Assembly (NCBI GenBank): GCA_017432405.1
Contig: JAFRJF010000129.1
Coordinates: forward strand, 1-10,409
DNA from: Clostridia bacterium
GTDB taxonomy: Bacteria > Bacillota_A > Clostridia > Christensenellales > Aristaeellaceae
Length of the DNA stretch: 10,409 nucleotides
Direction: 5' to 3'
Both the position numbers and the translations under genes were made by a program. Shown in pieces: positions 5,121-10,409 of the stretch; the first letter of the stretch is position 1, and each line of letters begins with the position of its first letter. Under the pieces are notes generated by a model that was given only the letters and a program-made list of their open reading frames with translations, was not told the origin of the DNA and made no database searches.

Positions 5121-6476
5121 ATGCAGAACAAACGGCCCTACAACCGCGTGGGCGGCGTATCGGCAAACGCCCTGACGATGCCCATCGTGATCATACTTTC
5201 CATACTGCACGTGCTGATCATCGTCGTGATCGTGATGATCAACACCAACAGCAGCAACCTCTCCATCATCAATTCCAACGCCGGCCAGTACACCCAGGAG
5301 GCCACGTCGCTGCTGGCGGGCTCCAGCCTGCTGTCGGAGACCTCCAGCAATTTCGTGCTGATGCCCCTGACCGAGGCGGGCGAGGTGAACGTGGCCCCAC
5401 TGCAGGCCTATGCCGGCGAGCTGGGCGTGCCGCGCCGGGGCGACGACATACTGAAGCTGTTCCAGAGCCACAAGATCAACCCCGAGGAGCTGGGACTGCT
5501 GGAAAACGCGGCCGAGAGCGCCAACTACATGCTGGACGCCCAGCTGCACGCCATCAGCCTGGTCAGCTCGGTCTACCCGCTGCCCGAGATCAAGCCCCTG
5601 ACGGACATCCCCCGGGTGGAACTGACCGAGGCGGAGCAGGCGATGACCGGCGAGGCGCGCATGGACGCGGCCCGCACGCTGATCCTCGGCTCGGTCTACG
5701 GCATGAACAAGCAGTCGGTGTCCCAGAACGTGAACGCCTGCGTGGGCGTGCTGCAGAGCACCTCCGCCCAGCTGGCGGCCCGGGCCGCCCGGCGCATCGG
5801 CCTGCTGCGCACGGTGCTGTGGATCATCACGGTGTCCATCATCGTGGTGCTGATCGTCACCTTCGCCATGCTGTACCGCCAGCTGCTGTTCCCGCTGGGG
5901 CGCTTTGTCACGCTGATCCCCGAGGACGTGCCGCTGGACGAGACCCGGGGCTTCCGGGAGGTTCGGCTGGTGGCGGCGGCCTACAACGACGTGCTGAAGC
6001 GTCGCAACGCCCTGGACAACATACTGCGTTCGGCGGCGGAGACCGACGCGCTGACGAACCTGCCCAACCGCTACCGCTTCGAGCAGTACCTGCTGGAATC
6101 CGAAGCCAGCGGCTATTCCATGGCGGTGCTGCTGTTCGACGTCAACTTCCTGAAGCAGACCAACGACACCGAGGGGCACCTGGCCGGCGACCGGCTGCTG
6201 CGGGACGCGGCCCACTGCATCTCCTCCTGCTTCGGGGAAAACTGCTTCCGCTTCGGCGGTGATGAGTTTGCCGCCATCGTGAAGGACTGCACCCCCGACG
6301 CCATCGACCGCATGGTGGCAGATTTCGAACAGGCGGAAAAGGCGCACAACGTCAGCATCTCCCTGGGCTGCGCCTACACCGAGGAGATCGGCCAGACCAC
6401 CTTCCGAAAGCTGCTGGACGAGGCCGATCAAAAGATGTACGCCCAGAAAAAGGAGATACATTCCCGGCCGACCTGA
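5121..6476 (+). CDS. Membrane diguanylate cyclase (GGDEF) with extracellular sensor region
   Basis: This 451-residue protein should make cyclic di-GMP from two GTP. Residues 21-41 form one membrane helix, 42-228 a mainly helical extracytoplasmic region of no family I recognise, and about 229-251 a second helix. A HAMP-like linker (about 252-303, LLFPLGRF onward) leads to the GGDEF domain (about 305-445). Visible catalytic features are ETDALTNLPNR (307-317), FDVNFLKQTND (339-349, metal-binding Asp and GTP-contacting Asn), GHLAGD (352-357) and the signature FGGDEF (378-383). The product-inhibition site (RxxD, five residues before GGDEF) is absent; CFGE stands there, so feedback control is probably lost. 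No EAL domain is present. It is transcribed away from the division cluster and stands 58 bases before lgt. The signal sensed is unknown. Confidence 0.9.
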   Translation: MQNKRPYNRVGGVSANALTMPIVIILSILHVLIIVVIVMINTNSSNLSIINSNAGQYTQEATSLLAGSSLLSETSSNFVLMPLTEAGEVNVAPLQAYAGELGVPRRGDDILKLFQSHKINPEELGLLENAAESANYMLDAQLHAISLVSSVYPLPEIKPLTDIPRVELTEAEQAMTGEARMDAARTLILGSVYGMNKQSVSQNVNACVGVLQSTSAQLAARAARRIGLLRTVLWIITVSIIVVLIVTFAMLYRQLLFPLGRFVTLIPEDVPLDETRGFREVRLVAAAYNDVLKRRNALDNILRSAAETDALTNLPNRYRFEQYLLESEASGYSMAVLLFDVNFLKQTNDTEGHLAGDRLLRDAAHCISSCFGENCFRFGGDEFAAIVKDCTPDAIDRMVADFEQAEKAHNVSISLGCAYTEEIGQTTFRKLLDEADQKMYAQKKEIHSRPT

Positions 6477-6491
6477 GGGATATAATAGTTA

Positions 6492-6512
6492 CAGGGCCGC
6501 GATGCGGCCCTG
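6492..6512 (+). promoter_or_regulatory. Stem-loop upstream of lgt
   Basis: A perfect 9-bp stem (CAGGGCCGC with GCGGCCCTG, loop GAT) lies between the cyclase stop and lgt. No U-run follows, so it is a poor terminator. A TATAAT at 6481-6486 ends just six bases before it, with no clear -35 box. If that is a real -10, the lgt mRNA would begin at the hairpin itself, which would protect its 5' end. It could also simply be an mRNA spacer structure. Confidence 0.45.
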
Positions 6513-6534
6513 AAAGTCGTTTAAGGAGCAATTC

Positions 6535-7455
6535 ATGGTTCAATTCACACCCACGAGCGTGGTCCTCTTCGGGCTGACCTTCCACTGGTACGGCGTGATC
6601 ATCGCCGTCGGCATGGCCCTGGCCGTGGCACTGGCCCGGGCGCGGGAAAGGCGCCTGGGCCTGCCCAAAGACACGGCGCTGGACCTAGCGCTGGTCGGCA
6701 TCCCCGCGGCCATCGTGTGCGCCCGGCTCTACTACGTGCTGTTCTCGTGGAAGGAGTACGCGGCCAATCCCATCCGGGCGCTGTACATCTGGGAGGGCGG
6801 CATGGCCATCTACGGCGGCATCATCGGCGGCGTGCTGGCGGGCTGGCTGTACGCCAGGCGCAAGGGGCTGCCCTTCCTGCGGCTGGCCGACCTGGCCGCG
6901 CCCTCCATCGCCCTTGGCCAGGCCATCGGGCGCTGGGGCAATTTCGTCAACCAGGAGGCCTACGGCGCCGTCGCCACCCGGCCCTGGCAGCAGCGCTTTC
7001 CCATATCGGTGTTCATACGCGCCGACGGCCAGTGGCACTTCGCCACGTTCTTCTATGAATCGGCCTGGTGCTTCGTCATCGTGGCGGCGCTGCTCATCGC
7101 CGAGCGCCGCCACCGCTTCCGCCGGGACGGCGAAATCTTTCGCAGCTACGTGTTCCTCTACGCCCTGGAGCGGGCGCTGGTGGAGGGGCTGCGCACCGAC
7201 AGCCTGTATCTGGGCCTCTTCCGCGTGTCCCAGCTGCTCAGCCTCGCCGCGCTGTTGACCTGCGCGACCATCGCGCTGGCCCAGGCGAGAAAAAAGACGG
7301 CCCCCGCCATCACGCTGGCCCTGTGCGTCGCCATGGCCGCGCTGCTGCTCTCCGGCCACCCCTGGCCCGCCCTGGCCTGCGCCGTTGGGGCGGCGGGGAT
7401 GTACTGGGGAAATTCTGATTTGTCGCGCTGCGACAAATCAGAATTTAGGGGTTAG
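6535..7455 (+). CDS. lgt: Lgt prolipoprotein diacylglyceryl transferase
   Basis: Lgt moves diacylglycerol from phosphatidylglycerol to the lipobox cysteine of prolipoproteins, the first step of lipoprotein maturation in the cytoplasmic membrane. The 306 residues contain HWYG (17-20), the Lgt signature GRWGNFVNQEAYG (132-144), YESAW (174-178), and EGLRTDSL (217-224) with the essential Arg at 220. At the place of the catalytic-region His of E. coli Lgt (H103) there is Tyr93 (GMAIYGG), a substitution I believe occurs in some Firmicutes. About seven hydrophobic helices can be traced. AAGGAG lies six bases before the ATG. The last 15 residues (from G292) are encoded by a hairpin repeat and the arm of an inverted repeat element, and are probably not part of the enzyme fold. 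The enzyme call is secure; the tail is odd. Confidence 0.95.
   Translation: MVQFTPTSVVLFGLTFHWYGVIIAVGMALAVALARARERRLGLPKDTALDLALVGIPAAIVCARLYYVLFSWKEYAANPIRALYIWEGGMAIYGGIIGGVLAGWLYARRKGLPFLRLADLAAPSIALGQAIGRWGNFVNQEAYGAVATRPWQQRFPISVFIRADGQWHFATFFYESAWCFVIVAALLIAERRHRFRRDGEIFRSYVFLYALERALVEGLRTDSLYLGLFRVSQLLSLAALLTCATIALAQARKKTAPAITLALCVAMAALLLSGHPWPALACAVGAAGMYWGNSDLSRCDKSEFRG
7410..7446. repeat. 17-bp perfect hairpin inside the lgt 3' end
   Basis: A 17-bp perfect inverted repeat (7410-7426 and 7430-7446) surrounds a three-base GCT gap. It is translated as part of lgt, giving the tail N-S-D-L-S-R-C-D-K-S-E-F. Its right arm repeats exactly the 16 bases at 313-328. It directly abuts the left arm of the TTAGGGG inverted repeat. 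It is far more AT-rich than the surrounding lgt sequence. Confidence 0.85.
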
Positions 7456-7628
7456 GTTTTAGGGGTTAGGGATTAGGGAAGGTACCCGAAAGGGCTAGCT
7501 TCGCGTCGCAATTCTCTACGTATTTTGTATGATTTTATTGAAACTACGGGGGTTCTGGCGTTTCGTATTATAAATCAAAGAAATCCGTCAGGATTTCCTC
7601 CTCCCCTAACCCCTAAAACCTAACCCCT
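7447..7628. mobile_element. Palindromic TTAGGGG-type repeat element (MITE-like)
   Basis: The arms at 7447-7471 and 7604-7628 form a perfect 25-bp inverted repeat built of TTAGG(GG) units, with further imperfect units on both sides (GATTAGGG at 7471-7478; AACCCCT at 7629-7635). The 132-base interior has no gene. It holds the 15-base motif shared with 181-195 (7495-7509) and a small hairpin AAATCC/GGATTT (7581-7586, 7591-7596). No transposase is present and I see no obvious target duplication, so mobility is inferred from shape only. It sits between convergent genes and could also act as a terminator-like structure when transcribed. Confidence 0.6.
7495..7509 (+). repeat. 15-base dispersed motif, copy 2
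   Basis: CTAGCTTCGCGTCGC here is identical to 181-195 in the left intergenic region. The two places share this motif but not the sequence around it. It lies within the interior of the palindromic element. Confidence 0.55.
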
Positions 7629-8069
7629 AACCCCTAAAATTCCCTTGCATCCCCGCTCGATCTGGCCGTACACCTCGGCGAAGCGCCCGGTATACCAGGG
7701 GTCGTCGATGGCCTCGTCGCTTCCGGCGAAGGACATCAGCAGGCGGATCTTGCCCTCGGGGTCGCCGCCGGTGATGCGCAGCATGTTGCGGATGTTGTAG
7801 GGCTCCATGCCCACCAGCCAGTCATAATAATCGTAGTCCGCCCGGGTCATCTGGCGGGCGGCGTGGCCCTTGCAGGCGATGCCGTGCTTCGCCAGCTCCG
7901 AACGGGCCGGCGGATACACCGGATTGCCGATCTCCTCCCGGCTGGTGGCCGCGGAGGCGATCTCAAACGCGCCCTCCCGCCCCGCGTCCTTCACCAGCTT
8001 CTTCATCACATACTCCGCCATCGGCGAACGGCAGATGTTGCCGTGACATACAAAGAGTATCCTTGTCAT
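7620..8069 (-). CDS. Low-molecular-weight protein tyrosine phosphatase
   Basis: This 149-residue protein has the LMW-PTP active-site loop CHGNICRS at 8-15 (CX5R: nucleophile Cys8, Arg14), preceded by the beta strand RILFV. The general-acid region is IDDPWYTG (121-128); Asp123 before Pro is the likely acid. These enzymes dephosphorylate phosphotyrosine (or phosphoarginine in the YwlE group) on kinases such as those that control surface polysaccharide export. I choose the ATG at 8069 because the family N-terminus starts there and GGGAGG lies six bases upstream; the longer frame to 8204 is flippase antisense-frame sequence. It overlaps the flippase stop as ATGA, so it is probably translationally coupled. 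Its last residues (R-G) and TAG stop come from the right arm of the palindromic element. Family members are usually a few residues longer. Confidence 0.92.
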   Translation of the reverse strand: MTRILFVCHGNICRSPMAEYVMKKLVKDAGREGAFEIASAATSREEIGNPVYPPARSELAKHGIACKGHAARQMTRADYDYYDWLVGMEPYNIRNMLRITGGDPEGKIRLLMSFAGSDEAIDDPWYTGRFAEVYGQIERGCKGILGVRG

Positions 8070-9520
8070 GCTTTTCCTCCCCTGTGAAATATCCTGTTTG
8101 CCAGCCCGAAAAGGGTATCCCTGACCGTGGGCTCCTTCAGCAGGATCAGCGTGCCCACGTAGACGGTCGCCGCCCCGGCCACCTGAGCCCCGAGGGCCAG
8201 CCACGATTCCGGCAGCGCCGCCCTGAGCCCGGCCAGGAGCGCCGTCTCCAGCGCGCCCGCGACGCAGACCTTCGCGACGGTGTCGCCGTATCGGTTCAAT
8301 CGGTACACCTTCCTGCCCTGAAACACGTACATGACCATGACCACGGCTTCGCTGACGACGGAGGCGATGGCCGCGCCCCTCTCACACAGCGTCCGGATCA
8401 GGAAGTAGTTGCCCGTGACGTTGACGATCGCCCCGACGCAGACGCACAGCGCCATCCTGGATTCCCGGTCCGTCACCAGCATCACCCTGGAGCCGAGCAG
8501 GTATCCGACGGGAGAGATCAGCAGCACCAGGCAGAGTATCCTTTCCACCGGCCCGGACACGATATACGGCGCGCCGAACAACCTTGAAAACAGGAATTCC
8601 GAGGTAAACTGCAAACCGACGATCATCGGCACGGCCCCAATGATGATGACCTTCAAGGCCTTCGTCAGTATGCTGTTGAAGGCGTCGAACTGCTTTTCCT
8701 TGTAGCACAGCGCGATCCGCGGAACGAGGGCCATGGTCACCGAGTTTGTGACCTGCAGCAGGAGCTTGTTGACCTTGCTGGCGTACTGGTAATAGGCGAC
8801 GTGCTCCTTCGTGGTCATGATGCCGAGCATGGTCGTATCCACGAGGGTATAGATCTCTATGGCGAGGTTGACCATCACCAGCATAAAAATGGGCTTCATG
8901 TGGCGCGCCAGGTCCAGGTTCGTCGTTCGAAGCCTGACAAAATGCCGGGCGTGGATCACGTTGATCAGATTGTTGCCCGCGACCCCGAACACGGTAATGG
9001 CCGCATACGCCAGCACGTCCCGCTCGCCCTTCACAAAGACGACGATCAGCACAAACATGATGACCTTGAATATGGCGTTCCTCAGGGAGACATAGCCAAA
9101 TTCCTCCAGCCCCTCATAGAGCCAGGAGATGTTCAGCATGTTCAGGACCACCGTCAGGCCGACGGTGGCATACAGGGCCAGGCTGGCGCGGAACGCGGGT
9201 ACAATGAGTATCAGGGCATAATAGATCGCGGTAAAGAAAACCGTCGAAATGCCGTTGATGATGAACAGCTCGGAGAATACGGCGTCCATCTCCTCCCGGC
9301 TGTCCCTGGCCTTGGCGATGGCCTTGATGCCGTAGGTCGGGATCCCGAGGAAGGCCAGTATCGAGAAGTAGGAGACCACATTTTGCGCATAGGCGACCTC
9401 GCCGACGCTCTTGGGAAGCAGCACCCTGGCGACGTACAGGCTGGAGACAAAGGGAAACAGCATGTTCAGGACGTTGTAGAACAGATAGAACAGGCTGTTC
9501 TTCTTCAACGACTTGTTCAC
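8066..9520 (-). CDS. Polysaccharide flippase (MOP superfamily, Wzx-like)
   Basis: This is a 484-residue membrane protein of the oligosaccharide/polysaccharide exporter group in the MOP superfamily. Such proteins flip lipid-linked sugar units across the cytoplasmic membrane. The N-terminus NKSLKKNSLFYLFYNVLNMLFPF and the following VARVLLPKSVGEVAYAQNVVSYF are typical, and the chain is almost entirely hydrophobic helices joined by short charged loops; 12 to 14 helices are expected. The GTG at 9520 is preferred over the ATG at 9574: GGGAGG stands eight bases before it, the family motif begins there, and a TATAAT (9568-9563) lies inside the longer 5' part. No glycosyltransferases are in the window. 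The gene is less GC-rich than lgt by hand count, which may indicate acquisition from elsewhere. Its exact substrate cannot be read from sequence. Confidence 0.88.
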   Translation of the reverse strand: MNKSLKKNSLFYLFYNVLNMLFPFVSSLYVARVLLPKSVGEVAYAQNVVSYFSILAFLGIPTYGIKAIAKARDSREEMDAVFSELFIINGISTVFFTAIYYALILIVPAFRASLALYATVGLTVVLNMLNISWLYEGLEEFGYVSLRNAIFKVIMFVLIVVFVKGERDVLAYAAITVFGVAGNNLINVIHARHFVRLRTTNLDLARHMKPIFMLVMVNLAIEIYTLVDTTMLGIMTTKEHVAYYQYASKVNKLLLQVTNSVTMALVPRIALCYKEKQFDAFNSILTKALKVIIIGAVPMIVGLQFTSEFLFSRLFGAPYIVSGPVERILCLVLLISPVGYLLGSRVMLVTDRESRMALCVCVGAIVNVTGNYFLIRTLCERGAAIASVVSEAVVMVMYVFQGRKVYRLNRYGDTVAKVCVAGALETALLAGLRAALPESWLALGAQVAGAATVYVGTLILLKEPTVRDTLFGLANRIFHRGGKA

Positions 9521-9528
9521 CCGGGCCG

Positions 9529-9534
9529 CCTCCC
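9529..9534 (-). promoter_or_regulatory. Ribosome binding site for the flippase GTG start
   Basis: GGGAGG on the minus strand (within GGAAGGGAGG) lies eight bases before the GTG at 9520. It is stronger than anything before the ATG at 9574, whose upstream bases (CGCGGAA) give at best a weak site immediately next to the codon. Confidence 0.6.
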
Positions 9535-9562
9535 TTCCGCCTGCTTCATCGATCCAAAACCC

Positions 9563-9568
9563 ATTATA
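9563..9568 (-). promoter_or_regulatory. Possible -10 box of the flippase/phosphatase pair
   Basis: TATAAT on the minus strand would place the RNA start near 9556, about 36 bases before the GTG start. No good -35 hexamer is found 16 to 18 bases upstream (the sequence there is TGGCGT-like), so the promoter call is tentative. Because a terminator stands directly upstream (9601-9654), a promoter somewhere here is needed for these genes. Confidence 0.4.
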
Positions 9569-9600
9569 CAACATTTCCGCGAATCACGCCACCCAAAAAT

Positions 9601-9654
9601 GCGCTTCGCCCGGGATGGCAGCAGCGCGTCATCCCGGGCGAAGCGCGGTTTTTT
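9601..9654. terminator. Long-stem bidirectional terminator after acsE
   Basis: A perfect 17-bp stem (9601-9617 with 9630-9646) with a 12-base loop is followed by six T on the plus strand (9649-9654). On the minus strand one A and then five T follow the stem (9600-9595). It lies just beyond the acsE stop and should end that minus-strand transcript before the flippase promoter. Its right flank shares GGGCGAAGCG and GGTTTTTTCCT with the divIVA terminator. Confidence 0.85.
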
Positions 9655-9665
9655 CCTGACCCCGG

Positions 9666-10409
9666 TCAGATCTCCAGGTAGGAGTCGGCGTACAGGTTGT
9701 TGTTCTTGATGATGTCGCAGGTCTTGACGGTCTCCATCAGGCGCTGGTCGTTGGGGTTCACGATCGCGCTGGTCAGGCCCTGCATCATCGCCATCGCCAG
9801 CATGCAGCTGTCGAAGATCGGGCGGATGTGCTTGGGCATGCCGTTGGAGTTGTTGGACAGGCCGCCGGTGCTGTTCAGGCCCATGTCGGTGAACATCTTG
9901 ATGGCCTCCAGAACCTCCATCTGCTTGTCCTGCATGCCCTTGACCACCAGGAACAGCGGGTCGAACCACAGGTCCTCGGCCTCCATGCCGTGCATCAGGC
10001 CCTCTTCGAGCATGCGCTGGCAGTGGGCCATGCGCTCGTCGTTGTCGGAGGCGATGCCGTTGGCGGAGCACAGCGCGATGACGATGGCGTCGTTGTTCGC
10101 GGCCAGCTCGATGCGGTTGAAGCGGTCGCCGGCGTCGGCGGAGTTCACGATGGGCTTGCCCTTGGAACGGTTGTAGACCTGGATGCCCGCCTCGATGGCC
10201 TTCATGTTGGAGGTGTCCAGCGCCAGCGGCACGTTGTCAAAGCGCTCCTGCAGCAGCTTCACGGCCCACTGCATGATCTCCTCGCCGTCGGCCTCGGCGG
10301 GGCCGATGTTCACGTCGATATAGTTCGCGCCGGCCTTCAGCTGCTGCTCACAGCGGGTGATGATCGGCTCGGGGTCGCGCTCCGCAAAGGCCTTGCGGAT
10401 GGACGGGGC
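9666..10409 (-). CDS. acsE: AcsE-type methyltetrahydrofolate:corrinoid methyltransferase (N-terminus off window)
   Basis: The frame is open to the right edge, giving 247 residues; about a dozen N-terminal residues are missing compared with Moorella AcsE (262). The family (pterin-binding, DHPS-like barrel) transfers the methyl group of methyltetrahydrofolate to the cobalt of a corrinoid protein; in acetogens this feeds CO dehydrogenase/acetyl-CoA synthase. From the first visible residue, APSIRKAFAERDP and YIDVNIGPAEADGEE match AcsE well. Residues equivalent to the folate-binding ones are present: Asp65 in ALDTSN, Asn89 in IVNS, Asp150 in WFDPL and Asn186 in GLSN. LAMAMMQGL near 204-212 is also typical. 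Related methyltransferases of the MtgA/MtvA kind are the main alternative, since the corrinoid protein genes are not in view. An internal GTG at 10313 is not the start. Confidence 0.8.
   Translation of the reverse strand, partial: APSIRKAFAERDPEPIITRCEQQLKAGANYIDVNIGPAEADGEEIMQWAVKLLQERFDNVPLALDTSNMKAIEAGIQVYNRSKGKPIVNSADAGDRFNRIELAANNDAIVIALCSANGIASDNDERMAHCQRMLEEGLMHGMEAEDLWFDPLFLVVKGMQDKQMEVLEAIKMFTDMGLNSTGGLSNNSNGMPKHIRPIFDSCMLAMAMMQGLTSAIVNPNDQRLMETVKTCDIIKNNNLYADSYLEI

Noticed and set aside
5082..6461. Long open frame on the minus strand opposite the diguanylate cyclase
   Set aside because: It is rich in His, Gln, Gly and Val with no motifs, as expected from the antisense of a GC-rich gene. 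The plus-strand frame carries a complete GGDEF domain.
7447..7643. Telomere-like TTAGGG sequence or a linear replicon end
   Set aside because: The units are irregular, few, and arranged as an inverted repeat between two bacterial genes, so this is an interspersed repeat and not a telomere.
8070..8204. Longer N-terminus for the tyrosine phosphatase
   Set aside because: The added residues overlap the flippase coding sequence in another frame and resemble no phosphatase; the family begins at the ATG at 8069.

Overview
The window looks like chromosomal DNA from a GC-rich, anaerobic Gram-positive bacterium of the class Clostridia. The reasons are a sepF/yggT/ylmH/divIVA cell-division cluster, many AGGAGG-like ribosome binding sites, a Gram-positive-style Lgt, and an AcsE-type methyltransferase of the Wood-Ljungdahl kind. 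I cannot name a genus.

Layout. Bases 1-336 hold no gene but contain three related multi-hairpin repeats. A strong symmetrical terminator (339-382) follows. From 4841 down to 408 the minus strand carries six genes in one direction: an HlyD-like membrane protein, yggS (PLP homeostasis), sepF (FtsZ anchor), yggT, ylmH (S4 RNA-binding) and divIVA (polar/septal scaffold). A divergent promoter region (about 4842-5120) separates this cluster from a plus-strand membrane diguanylate cyclase (5121-6476). That gene is followed by lgt (6535-7455), which makes the diacylglyceryl modification of lipoproteins.

lgt converges on a minus-strand pair: a low-molecular-weight protein tyrosine phosphatase (7620-8069) and, upstream of it with a 4-base ATGA overlap, a polysaccharide flippase (8066-9520). 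Between the convergent genes lies a palindromic repeat element with a 25-bp perfect inverted repeat of TTAGGGG-like units (7447-7471 and 7604-7628). Each arm supplies the last two codons (Arg-Gly) and the TAG stop of the gene that runs into it. A further 17-bp perfect hairpin next to the left arm encodes most of the Lgt C-terminal tail, and a 16-base copy of one of its arms lies at 313-328. A long terminator hairpin (9601-9654) then separates the flippase from acsE, which runs off the right edge.

How the genes fit together. The minus-strand cluster supports septum placement and assembly (SepF, YggT, DivIVA), with two housekeeping regulators (YggS, YlmH) and a membrane adaptor-like protein of unknown role. 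The diguanylate cyclase, Lgt and flippase/phosphatase pair point to signalling, lipoprotein maturation and export of a surface polysaccharide. acsE belongs to one-carbon/acetogenic metabolism and appears unrelated. I see no phage, transposase, CRISPR array, tRNA or rRNA. The main unusual material is the repeat DNA, its part in gene ends, the long arginine/tyrosine-rich SepF linker, and the HlyD-like protein in the division cluster.
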